DNA of 64,000 nucleotides from Trametes villosa (Eukaryota > Basidiomycota > Agaricomycetes > Polyporales > Polyporaceae). Of this stretch, positions 11,339-22,299 are shown one piece after another. The notes below the pieces were generated by a model. That model saw only the letters and a list, made by a program, of their open reading frames with translations. It did no database searches and had not been told where the DNA came from. Location: NCBI GenBank assembly GCA_002964805.2, contig PUDQ02000057.1, positions 124,001 to 188,000 of the forward strand. Reading direction: 5' to 3'. Numbering within the stretch: position 1 is the stretch's first letter; each line of letters opens with the position of its first letter. Made by a program: the position numbers and the translations under genes.

Positions 11339-13075
11339 TCAGGACACGTCTTCAGACGGGCTCTCATCCGAGTCGTTTGTGAGCATCAGTGGCGTCTTCG
11401 CGGCCGGCCGCCAGTCCATCCCCTCCACAAGCATGAGAGCGCGCCCTGTGTCGACATCAAGCCGCTCGAGGCCCAGCGGCGCGCCTGCGTTAGGCTCGCC
11501 GCCGTTCGCGCGGACGATGTGCCAGAACTCGTCCTTGTCCCACAGCCGGACGCACACGTACTCGAGCATGGGCGCGCCGAAGCGCACCGCACAGTTGGCG
11601 AGGTAGTCGCCGCGAAACCTCGACAGGACGGAGCGGTGCGCGGGCCCCGGCGCGTCGTCCTCGTCCTCGTACTCGCACTCCACGGCGTGCACGCGGAGCG
11701 TGAGGAATTGGACGCGGGGGAGCTGCCGTAGCATGCGACCGATCGCCCTCTGGATGGTGAAATCATGTCAATTCTTCTGTTGGGTGGGATAGATGCACCT
11801 GAACAGTACCTGGTACTCGACAGGATCCCCAGATATGCCCTTGAGGCCCAGATCGAGCCCGAAATGGGTGACATCGACGTGCGGAGGGCCTCTGCCAAGG
11901 AGGTCAAAAAGACTGGAGGGCGTAACCGCGTAGTTAAAGTGCAAGGGCCAGCGATACTTAGGGTGCCCGCAGCGGATGACCAGCCGAGGGGGACGCGTGT
12001 CGATTATAGTCGCATGCATGCGTTCGACAGACTCCAGCTCCAGATCGGTCAGGATGTCGAGCCTCTTGACGGGGCAACACAGACCGAGCATGTATAGGCC
12101 GTCGACGTCGCCGTACACATGGTCGAGCGCGGGCCAGCAGTATGGGTCGTCGAGGTTGAGGTCGTGTGCATCCTCGACGCCCGCCCGCCTTCTCTTCGTC
12201 GCCTTAATGCCGGGCGTCGTTGGCCAACCAGTGACCTCCAGCGCGCGGACGTTCGGAAACGCGCGCACGAGCACGGAGCGTTCGATAATGCAGCAGTCCA
12301 TCAGGGAAAGCGCGGAGACCCGAGGGAATACGGCGGTCGAGAGGCCCTGCTCGATCATGCTTTCATCCAGATCGAAGAAGCCAAGGACGACCTTCTCGAG
12401 CGTGGCCTGGCGGTGTTCGAGCATGTCGAAAGGATAGGGAAACACATCCAACCCCGGGTCTTCGGCGCTGACGTAGAGATCCAGAATCGGCGACTGCATA
12501 GTCTTCACGATGTCGTGCGTGCCTTGCCCGAATGAGGATACGTACAACTTCCGCACCGTCGTGAGGGAGGCGAAGGCGTCTACGAGACGTGCGTCGCATT
12601 CAAAGAGCTCTTCGCAGAACTCGATCGTGAGATCCTGCAGATTGGTGAGCTGGGGGATGATGGGTACCAAGAGGGGGGCACCGTCGAGTAGCTCGCAGTC
12701 GTCCATTGTGTCCGGGTCGTCGTCGAGATCCATCCGCGACCGGGCTATGATGATCGACAGCTCGGTCAGGTATTTGGCGCATCCGGGGAGGTTCCGCTGC
12801 ATGAACTGGCAAAAGGAAACAAGATCCGAGTCTGTGGCGATGTACACGCCCATCTGCAGGAGGCGCCTCGTACCGAGGCCATAGAGCAGTCGGGATGAGC
12901 GCATGAGGGCCGAGACATCCGTCTGCGTGGGGAGGAGTGCGAAGATGGTGAAATAAATGTCCTCGTCGAGTACGTGCGCCTTCTCCGGGGTAATGCCGCT
13001 AGTACTGCAAGCGATCCTGCATCGTGAGCGATCCCAAACCAGCGAAGTGACGAAGGCTTACCTAGGCATTGTCAT
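11339..13075 (-). CDS. F-box-like/leucine-rich protein, gene 3 (group I)
   Basis: Minus-strand exons 13075-13062 (14 nt), 13004-11810 and 11749-11339 encode 539 residues. Exons 2 and 3 (1,195 and 411 nt) have exactly the lengths found in gene 4, and the proteins are close: RNLPGCAKYLTELSI, LTTVRKLYVSSFGQGTHD, YPFDMLEHRQATLEKV, GLSTAVFPRVSALSLMDCC. The F-box-like part is DEDIYFTIFALLPTQTDVSA followed by RSSRLLYGLGTRRLLQMGV. The last exon ends in LWDKDEFWHIVR and GRALMLVEGMDWRPAAKT, then an acidic tail. Genes 3 and 4 are the two copies of one ancestral gene carried by the inverted duplication. Role as an SCF substrate adaptor is inferred. Confidence 0.82.
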
Positions 13076-13148
13076 TTTGAGAGAGCGTACTTTACACGAG
13101 GGTGTGGCCGAGGACAAACTGAGGTGAAAATGCCAGCGACATGAAGAG

Positions 13149-13285
13149 TAGATTATATGGGCTTGTGTTCAAGTTGTGGGTGAGCCGCGTTGACAGGCGC
13201 TCGTCGCAAAACAATAACTCCTGTCGCAGTGTAGGCATTGGCGCGTCTTCACACGCTGTTTGTGTGGTCGTCGCGACAGCGACTA
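13149..13285 (-). promoter_or_regulatory. Conserved promoter of gene 3
   Basis: Read on the minus strand, a stretch of about 130 nt is nearly the same as 49,596-49,731 in front of gene 4. It includes CGACGACCACACAAACAGCG, then GCGACGAGCGCCTGTC, and ends in a TATA-like CCATATAATCTA at 13,149-13,160, about 75 nt before the start codon. Confidence 0.5.
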
Positions 13286-13399
13286 TGCAACACGAAGAAC
13301 ACATAGGTACAATTGAACGAGAAGCGGTTGCGACGAGGACTGCTCGAGGAATCCCGGTTCCCGGGCAGCAACGATTGAGAGGGAGGCTGACTATGGCCA

Positions 13400-14068
13400 C
13401 ACAGACGAGACAGTTTACCTCGAGGGCACCCGGGCGAATGCTACAGCGCTGTGGGCGTACCTGGTAGAGGTGGATCTACGTCGCGTTTTCTTCGCCGACC
13501 CCGCACACGACGTCGAGTCTCTGCACCGGGCAGCGCAACGCGAGCACGTACACCGCTTCGACGTCCTCGTACACATGGTCCAGCGGGTTCCGCGCGCGCG
13601 GCTCAACGCGGTTCACGTCGTGTATGTCATCGATGTAGGGGAGCACGGCCTCGGTGGGGTCCAGGTGGGGATCTGTGGGCGCGCCAATGCTCTTTTACTG
13701 GCCGTTTACCTCGAGCGTGCGCAGGTGCGGAAGCGCGGGGGCCAGGATTGCGCGCTCGCCCACGCGGCGGTACATGTGCGCGAGCGCAGAGACTCGCGGG
13801 AAGATGCTCGTGCGGGGGCCCGGTGTGTAGGCTGGTGAGCGCACCAACGACGTGGGCGAGGAGCGGAGCGCCGTCCAAGAGCCTGACGTTCTCGATGTCG
13901 CTGTCGGAGCCCGATTCGTGATCGATACGCAGTCGGGGGATGCGGATGGAAAGCTGGCCGAGGTGTTCGGCGCATCCGGGAAGATGGCGCTGGATGAGCG
14001 GCAGAAGGAGACGAGCCGTTCGTCTGTGCGGACGACGACGAGAAGACTCACTCTACCGTCGCCGCCAT
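13400..14068 (-). pseudogene. Broken F-box-like gene (gene 2 type)
   Basis: On the minus strand a first exon ATGGCGGCGACGGTAGA with a GTGAGT donor starts at 14,068, as in genes 1 and 2. The F-box-like segment is missing and the sequence jumps to RTDERLVSFC, followed after a frameshift by CIPRLR-like and DGAPLLAHVV blocks. SIFPRVSALAHMYRRVGER and LPHLRTLEVNG are in frame again. A stop interrupts the next block (HDVNRVEPRARNPLDHVYED, then VYVLALRCPVQRLDVV). The frame then jumps to LYQ followed by a retained GTACGC donor near 13,430; the last exon is absent. At least two internal deletions, a frameshift and stops make it non-functional. It sits in tandem just upstream of gene 3. Confidence 0.75.
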
Positions 14069-17000
14069 GACGCTGTAAGCCCGATGGAGGTAAGTTGTGA
14101 TGTTCTCGGGCTAGCGCTGTCGGAAGTGCGTACTTGGTTCTTGGACTCAATAAGTCCCTATGGCTGCAAGTAAGATGACACGAACCAGGACATGGTCACA
14201 TCGATCTGTGCCGTGCGTGCATTGCGAGGAGCGTCCATCAGACAACATTTATTGACGACTCTGTCAATAGCCTATTCCGCGTATCTCTTGGGGAACGTAC
14301 CTTCACACGAGACGTATGCGCGCATAGGAACTTCTGGAGCAATGATTGATGAGGCATGAGGCGGGCCACTGACAGGCATCTGTGGCACGTAGCTTGATGA
14401 TGCGTGTTTCTGCAAGAGCATTAGAATCCGTATGACTTCCTCAGCGCCGTCCTGGCCAGACGGTCGTGTTCGAGCATCCGCAGGCGCAGAACCTCCTCCC
14501 ATAAACGTTGGGAGCCGAAGACGGTGCCGATGCACAGACATTCTTCGTGCCAACCAAGTCGAGACCGGCGTTGCTGCGGATGTCCGCCGAGGGTATGCGA
14601 TCGATGGACGTCGACGTGAACGCGAACGTGTTGACGGTGCGTGGTTCAAAGACAAGTCCTCCGAAGCGCGAAGATGTCGTAGATGGTATAGACGATCGGG
14701 AAAACCAGCCTTCAGGAGACTTTGCGCTCGGGCGGCCTTGTCCTCGCGGCGGCGATCTGAGTTTCATTAGAGCTAGAACCAGAGTCCAGCACTAGTGCTC
14801 GGAGCCGAAGTCGAATGCACACCCCGTCGCGACTAGAGCTCGGGACGACAGCGTGGTAGGATAAGATGCCGGGAAGGAGTATGACGCAAAGTCCCGCCAG
14901 CGATAGATTGCCCCAGGTGTCCGAGTCGTATGACGTTGGACGTTGCCGCGAAGCTCCAGTGCGACGAGGTAGAGAGGGAGTAGAGCGAGCACGCCACGAA
15001 GAGGAGCCTATTCGTTGCCACGCAGCGCCCGATCGCCTCGCGAGCACGGCGGCACAGACCATAGCCCAGAGCGCGAGACGTCTTCGAAGTCGAGATCGCC
15101 CGAGCAGCTACTAGCCTATAGGTCGACGATCGGGCTGGCAGCTGCAGCACCAGTGCCAGTGACGCATGACGCACGACGGCACGGGCGATCGTGACATCCA
15201 GCCCGCCGTCCAGAAAACCAAATTCGGGAGGCACGGTGGGCGTCGTGATCGAGAGATGCGGCAGAAGAAGCAGCGCATGCATATGACAGATCGGGGTGCG
15301 GATCTGCGCGAGAACACTGGCAGATGTCGTGTGTCGTGTGTCGGGACGACTGCGAACCAGAACCAGAACAAGAACAAGAACGTGGACAGCTGTCGTGATG
15401 TCGGGAATGTGCGCGTGTCGTGATCGGCCGCGGGGACGGGCGTGGGGGAGGCGAGTACGGCGGTTTGACATATCCGGGGCGTGGGTGGTCCTGTACGTGG
15501 CTTCGCAGGCGGGGAAGTAGGGAAGTACTAGGGTTCAGCGGTTCGGCGTAGCAACGACAGACAACAAAGATAGCTGCTGTACGTACTGTTGATATGATGG
15601 TCAATTGACGTGGATGGGCCATGGGGTACTCTATTCACGCAGCGCGCGAACAGCATCTCGAACAGCCCTGCTGGGGTCAAACGTTCAAGTACTCGAAGAG
15701 GTCGAGCAGAGTCCACGCTACGCCAGACGGCAAAAGTTGTCGCTGGACATGTATACCGTCAACGTGACACGATGGTCGATTGACGTCGCCGTGCGGGGTT
15801 TCCTGTCCAAGCAGTGTCAGCGCGATGAGATCCATAACGGACTGCCTCGCAAGAGCTCCGGTGCTCGAAGAAGGCTTGTAGAGTCCGCGCGCAGACACAA
15901 CGTAAGTACAGTGCCCCTGTCCACATGTCCACATGCTCCTGTCGGCGTGTCTGCGCGTTGGACTTGTGAAACGCGATGGGCCGTGCGTTCAGTATCGCCG
16001 CTACTAGCAGCTGCGCCCGCGCCCACGACGCCAGTGGCCGCGCGCAGCTCCCCTATTCCACGAATATACTGTGCGTATTGTTCTGCGCCGCGCGGAGACC
16101 CAGTCATGCCAGTGGTGCGCTTGCATCCTGCATCACGCAGAACAGCGCACACGGGCAGGTCGGAACTTATCATACGCCTCCGCGCGCAGATCCATTCTTG
16201 CCCCGCGTTGCTAGGCTCTTAGCACGGAAGACAAGGACACAGAGACGCACCGGGTTTTGTCTCCACTTCGGGGCTCGCGATTCCCGCGGAGTCGTGCGTC
16301 CCGCGCGAAGGAGTCAAACGGGGATTGATGGGCCGTGCGCCGGGACCGGGAGGGGCAGAGAAGCCTGGCGCGCAAAGTCGATTGAGCTTGCGGCCTTGCG
16401 CTCGTCCGAGAGTCCAAGAGGCTCCGCGACGGCGATAACATGGGATAACCTACATACGCCCCTGGGCCTGCGGAGGGCGGGCGCCCCTGGAGTGGGCCTG
16501 GTATGGGACCCGGCGATATCTGGGCGTACCTTCCGGACGGGGGAGCGTGGCGGGAGCGCTGCCGCTGGTTGGCAGTGTACACGCAGATCGCGATGCGTGT
16601 CAGCGTAGCGCGGGGCCTATCTCCATCCACGACAGCGCGCCGGGGGCAGGGGCGCGAGCAGTGGCACATGTCAAGCAGAGAGAGTTCAGGACGCGTTCGC
16701 CGTGGCCGAGAGCAGGCACGCGCGCGAGAGTCGCCGTTCTGGCATGGACGCGGAGGACGGCGAGTGAATGCGTGGACGCGGAGACGCGCGCGCCGATCAA
16801 ATGTCGTGCCCGATCGGGACAGACACAGACAATGTCGCAACCAATCAAAGTCGCGCGAGATCTGATTCCGCGGCCGGACAGATCCTTCTTTTCGATCTGT
16901 TCTGCTTCACCGCCCGCCCCCTCCGCCGCGTCCTCGTCTCTCGACTCTCCCCGGGCGATGCATGAGGTCATTCGGGTGCAGCGCCCCGGTTGCGCACCGC

Positions 17001-17640
17001 CTTCTGCCTTGTTCGACGCCATCGACCGAGTGCGCATTGCGGTGAACGAGCGCATGGGACCACCGCGAGCGAAGGTTCGACGCGTCTCCGCGTCCCACAG
17101 CGCTGCTGCGCGCGCGACAGGACGTCACTCTAACGGAGCCCCTGCTGCTGCTAGAACGCGTTAGCGCGGCCGCCTGCCACGAATCTATCATGGCCAGGGT
17201 CGGCGTGCAGATCGGCCTGTCTCTTTCGAGCGAAATGGCACGGCCGTCTGCACGGGCCCACGCACGCGAGAACGCGTCCGCGGCTGCAGTCCGGACTCCG
17301 GCGAAGCGACCTTGAGGCGCGCTCCCGCGTTAGGACGCAGCGTCTCCCGAGACGACCTTCGTCTTCCCCGCACGGCCGCGGCTCCACGCCCGCTGACCTC
17401 CTCGAGGCGCACGCTATCGCGGCGACCGAGTGCTATTCATGCGGGCTATGGGCGAGGACGCACGCCGGCCGAGATGGATCTCTGGCGCGGGCGGGCGGGG
17501 CGTGATTGGACGCGCATCGCCATCCGCTCATATCAACTTCCGAGCAAGGTGTCACATCCTGAGCACGCCCAGTCGCCCACCCCATCCCCTCCCGCTCCGG
17601 CCCATCCTCTCCCGCCCCCGAGCCCCGCGATCGACCTTGG
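14069..17640. other. Gene-poor GC-rich stretch
   Basis: No gene could be supported on either strand. Open frames here are short, overlap antisense frames and are rich in Arg, Ser and Ala, as expected of GC-rich noncoding DNA. A minus-strand stretch at 14,790-15,110 has hydrophobic segments in several frames and could be a decayed membrane-protein gene, but no frame holds together. A short AACCAG/AACAAG microsatellite lies at about 15,356-15,382. Confidence 0.5.
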
Positions 17641-17648
17641 TATATATA
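17641..17648 (+). promoter_or_regulatory. TATA box of the P450 gene
   Basis: TATATATA lies 123 nt before the start codon, after a C-rich pyrimidine tract (about 17,560-17,630). Position and sequence suit a fungal core promoter. Confidence 0.5.
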
Positions 17649-17770
17649 CCCTCACTCCGCGGTCCTCGTCCGCCGCCACGCCCGCCCCCCGCTCTGCACA
17701 TACCCGCCCGGCGCAGCTCCGGCTTCCACCCACCACGACGCACTTCAGACCTCTCTACAAGTACGCGACA

Positions 17771-20700
17771 ATGTCTGCGCTCTTTGGCTCGCGCTCGAAG
17801 CACCTCCCGCCCGGCCCCCCGGGCCTCCCCATCCTCGGCAACCTCACGCAGATCCCGAGCACCGAGCAGTGGGTCTGGTTCCACGACATCTCCAAGAAAT
17901 ACGGTGAGCATCTGTACACCCTTCCGCTCTCATGTCCTCCATCTCCTTCTCGTCTGCACGGTACACTTGCTTTGCTTCAACGATCCCCATGCATACTTGA
18001 CATGCTGTATCTCGGGCGTGCGGGGCTCAGTTCTCCCGGAGACGCCGCCCCCACACTCCTTCCATGCATTTGTCCCCGCGCTGCATGTGCAAATCGGTGC
18101 CTGCGCCGCTGGCGCGGTGCCGTATTGTGGCTGCGGCGTCGGGGCCGCGATTCGGATATGTCTCGCGCATCCGCTCAGCAGGCACGATCTCCGCGCGCAG
18201 GCACTTGCGAACGTTCTTGGGCACGAAACGCGCTTTGGGCGATTCCTCTCCCGAGGGATCGTGAACCAAGGTTCGCTCGCCCCCGAGCGCGGTGCGCTGC
18301 ACACGGAGCGCGTTTGTGTGTGTCCGTGGGCGGCGGATCTGCTTCCGAGATCTCCGCGCGCGAGATGGCGTCCCCGCGTCCCTGCGTGCGAGGGCGCGCG
18401 CGCCTCGGCGCGACGAGTCTATTTTGTGCTTCTTCCATCTCGCCATCTCCCTCTCACGCGGGCGATGCGCCGAGATGTTGCGGTGCTGGTATCATGCGTA
18501 TGCCGGTGCAGCTTGAGGCTCAAGGGGGCGGTGTGGGTACGCCTCCTCCGAGACTATCGCATCCGGCATGAGCTGTACCCTGATATCAGTCGCCCTTGTG
18601 AACGTGGACAAGCTCCATTGATTCATGAGGGAACTGATACCTGCGGATACGTTTCCGTGTACGGGTGCGTATTCGCGGGTACAGCGGGTTCTATGTCGAG
18701 ACTATCTGGGTCTTATGCTGCTCGTGGAATTTGGAGCGTCCGAGGTAACGCTCGGACATCCCGAATTATTCCTCCCACACTGCTCTGAGTGGCGTTAGGA
18801 GCTCCCGGCGCAGTCAATGCTGGACACTAGCGGGGAGCCTATTGCTGTCGAGAGCGCCAAGCCCTCCCCAATCGCCGCCGTGAATGCGGGCGAGAGCTGC
18901 GCTGTGGTCTAATGTAGCTCGACCTTCTAAACCGGGGAAACCGGTTCAAGGTTCGCTGAGTAACGTAAATTTCGAGTTATCTCATGTTCGCTGTAAGCTT
19001 CAGCCTGAGCGTCGCGGAGAGAGCTCATGGTAATCCATGGGTTCTCTGGCATTCGCTTCCTTCTGCTCTTGATGCTGGTGCCGATCGAGAAGTGATAGAG
19101 ATACTGATCATGCGCTTGTCATTCTCAGGCGATGTGAACACACTCCACGTCCTCAACACGACCCTCATCGTGCTCAATTCGCAAGAAGCGATCGACGCGC
19201 TGTTCAACAAGAAGGTCGAGCAGTACTCCAGCAAACCCCCACGAAAGATGGCCGACCTGTACGTATTTCCTGCGCGCCTTCATCTCCACAGTCGGGCTCA
19301 CTGGCTACACGCAGCTCGGATTTGTCGATGACGCTACCATTCATGAACCCGGGCGACGTATTCTCGAACGCGCGCAAGCAGTTCCACGTAGAAGTCGGAC
19401 AGTCGGTAGCCAAGAACTACAACAAGGACTACGAGCAGTCCTCGCGGAGCTTTATCAAGACGCTCTCGCAGAACCTCAACGCCGGCGACTTCACCAAAAT
19501 CATCGACGAGTAGGTCCCTTCGCGCTCACGGTTCGTTAACCGATGCTGACGCAACTGGTAGCTCCCTCGGGCACGTCTTCCTGAAGGTGTCGACCGGGTA
19601 CGAGCCGAAGCCGACAGACACGATCCTGACGCAGATGAACGACATTGCGCATTTCGCTGCCGACGTGCTCGGTGACAAGTTCCAGAAGCTCGACATCCTC
19701 CCTTTCCGTACGTATCCTCCATGTCCTCTCGCACCGCGACTCGCTTCCAACGTACATCGCTAATCTCACGTCGCTCCTCGCAGTGTGCTCGCTACCGACA
19801 TGGGCGCCCGTCGCGGGCCCGCTGCTCAAGCTCGGTGCGAAGTGGAAAAAGCAGCTGCACGCGACGGCGGACTCGACCGTGCAGCTCACGCAGGAGGGCA
19901 AGGCGGCGGGGAACGACTCGGTCATGTTCAACCTCATGGCCGCGTCGGGCGAGAAGGCGATCGACGACCGCTCGAAGATGATCGCGGTGACGATGAACGC
20001 GGGCGGCATGCTCGCGACCGAGAGCGCGACGCTGACGTTCATGCTCGCGATGGCGAAGTTCCCCGAGATCCAGCGGCGCGCGCAGGCGGAGGTCGACGGC
20101 GTGACGGGCGGGAAGCGGCTGCCGACGATGGCGGATCGCGCGAGCTTGCCGTTTGTCGATGCGGTGCTGTCCGAGGTCTTGCGATGGGTGTCGATCGCGC
20201 CAGTCAGTGCGTACCTGCGTTCCTATCTTGTGTGAGGCCTGCAGCTGAGCGCGCCGCAGTCACTCGCGAGGTGAACGAGGACGACGAGTACAACGGGTAC
20301 TTCATCCCGAAGGGCGCGACCCTCATGGCGAACAACTGGTACGTTTGCTCTCTCCTTCCGCCCTGCGCCCGTGACTCACACATGCACCTCAGGGCGATCT
20401 CGCGCGACGAGAAGCTGTTCCCCGACCCCGAAGCGTTCAAGCCCGAGCGCTGGCTCGACGCGTCCGGCACGAAGCTGCGCGACGACCTCCTGCACCCCAT
20501 GAAGTTCGCCTTCGGGTTCGGCCACCGGACGTGCCCGGGGCGGTACCTCGCAGACGCGCTCCTCTTCAGCCACTACGCGCACCTGCTCGCGGTGTTCGAC
20601 ATTTCGTTGCCACCGTCGTCTGAGAAGGCGAAGCTCGACGCGGACGCGAAGATGAAGGTGAAGAGCAATGGGGCAGCATGGTACGTCGCGATCGATCTCG

Positions 20701-20919
20701 GGTCTGTCAGTGAATAGGGCGCTGATTCGGGTTCGGATGAGTAGTCGGGTGGAAGAGGTCTATGTGCAGCTCGCGCCACGTTCGGCTGCGGCGACCGAGC
20801 TCATCAACTCTGGGATCGCGACGAAGCCTGCGGCAGAAAGCGCGCCTGCACCCGCGAACGGCCCCGCGAGCCCGGTTCCCAACGGGACGCCCAGCTCAAA
20901 ATCGAACGCGGCGCACTGA
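17771..20919 (+). CDS. Cytochrome P450 monooxygenase
   Basis: Eight predicted exons: 17771-17903, 19129-19258, 19315-19509, 19562-19707, 19784-20206, 20260-20338, 20393-20680 and 20745-20919, about 522 residues. P450 marks visible are the proline hinge PPGPPGLPILGN after a short N-terminus, the ExxR motif in SEVLRW, PERW in FKPERWLDAS, and the haem loop FGFGHRTCPGR with its axial cysteine. The I-helix reads GGMLATES, so the usual acidic residue before the threonine is Ala. The C-terminal exon adds QLAPRSAAATEL and an Ala/Pro-rich tail. It probably oxidises a small lipophilic substrate using a P450 reductase at the ER; the substrate is unknown. Intron 1 is about 1.2 kb, far longer than the others. 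The start of exon 3 is uncertain: the preceding 'intron' also encodes GLTGYTQLGFVDD in another frame, which looks like real P450 sequence. Confidence 0.85.
17904..19128 (+). other. Oversized P450 intron 1
   Basis: The 1,225 nt between KKYG and DVNTLHVLN starts with GTGAGC and ends with TTCTCAG, and splicing restores the frame. No further P450 exon, repeat or clear terminal inverted repeats were found inside. Confidence 0.6.
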
Positions 20920-22299
20920 GCGTCGTATCCCTCCCCCCCTCCTCGCGGCTCTTCGAGATGAAACCCGCGTGTTGACGAAGCACGACGATGTGTACGACCA
21001 CCCTTCCCCTCCCGACGATTATACGGCGGCTCTACGGTATTACGATATATAACACGACGACGGGGCCTCCGGGCTCGATGTTGGCATCTTGGCGGCGCGC
21101 GAGTGCCCGCGGATGTATCTATACTTATCTTCTATAATGGCTAGTACGAATGTTATCCATCTACACGACCTCTATCGAACTTCGCGTGGGCGAAAGACCG
21201 AATGCGAGATCGCCGTTCGCCGGCGTAAGAGCGGTTGTCGAAGGTGGTCTCGCGACTCGCTTCCTCGAGCTTGGGTTTGAAATGCGACATCGCCGTTAGA
21301 CGGCGTGCCACACAAGCTGACGCCTGCGTACATCACCGATGTTTGTCTCTGACGTAGGAATGTGTCCGTTCCCGCACATCTCCGTACACCAGGTGAGCAC
21401 CGTCCCCCTGTAATCGTTGCTCTCCGTCAGCCCTCGCGACACAATGCTCGCCCACCTCCGATAAGAAGACGCAAATAGCACTTCGTGGACGTAAACCCGC
21501 GCGACTTGTGACCCGTCATCTGCAGACCAGAGACACCATCGCATATAGGGTAAGACCTTCCAGCCTACACAGAGCCTGCGCTGCAAATCACTTGCAAATC
21601 GCGGGAGGCCATCGTCGGCATCCCCGGGTCCGACGCCACGTCCGAACTACCGACCCAATGAACGTCGACCGTGCCCGCGATGATTGGCCCTCCCAACCCC
21701 CGCAGAGCTTCTCCGCGGGGGCCCAATGACCGTCTGGCTGCCCCGTCGCCATACGGGGACGGCGCGCAGGCACGCACAGGCGCCGCGATGCCGGGGGTTC
21801 GCCGTGCACGTCGGCGTGCGCGCGCGCCTGCGCCTTCCATTTGATCACCAGCTGTCCCGGGGGTAGGTTGGGCGGGCTTCGAGTGGCGGGCGTGGCCGCT
21901 GCCCAGCCTTATCGGGCGCGGGGAGCGCGATGTCTTCGGCGAGAGGACGGCGTGCTAGGGAGTTGGGAGCGACTGCGTTCTGTCGTGCGGCGGCGAGCGT
22001 GGTTTGGGGCCCTGATCAGGGAGGGGGAGGACGCGATTCGTTGAGGAGGGCGTCTGTGCTGTGTGCGGCTTGCAGACTGAGCTGCCCGAGGTAGATGCGT
22101 GCTGGACGAGATGATGCCTGGGGGGAAAAGGGGATGGGTCTGAACGTATAAAAGAGAGAGGAGAAAGGCTTGAGCTCACCAGACGAGCACCACTCTCTTG
22201 CATCCACTTCACCTCCGCATTCGCCTACCAGAACGGTATGCGTCCAAAGTTTGCATCGTGAACGGCTCGCTGATTGGCTCCTTCTCTAGAGCAGCAGCC
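20920..22299. other. Intergenic between P450 and isochorismatase-like gene
   Basis: No gene. Two 26-nt imperfect copies at 21,201-21,226 and 21,281-21,306 both contain ATCGCCGT and CGGCGT arms that could form small hairpins. A TATA box (TATAAAAG, 22,147-22,154) serves the following gene. Confidence 0.55.
22147..22154 (+). promoter_or_regulatory. TATA box of isochorismatase-like gene
   Basis: TATAAAAG about 150 nt before the ATG, followed by a GA-rich run. Confidence 0.55.

Noticed and set aside
14440..15500. Possible multi-span membrane protein on the minus strand
   Set aside because: Hydrophobic stretches occur in several frames but no consistent exon chain or family motif could be built.
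19785..20717. 310-codon plus-strand frame over the P450
   Set aside because: Wrong frame of the P450 exons; Arg/Asp/Gly-rich low complexity and lacks P450 motifs.
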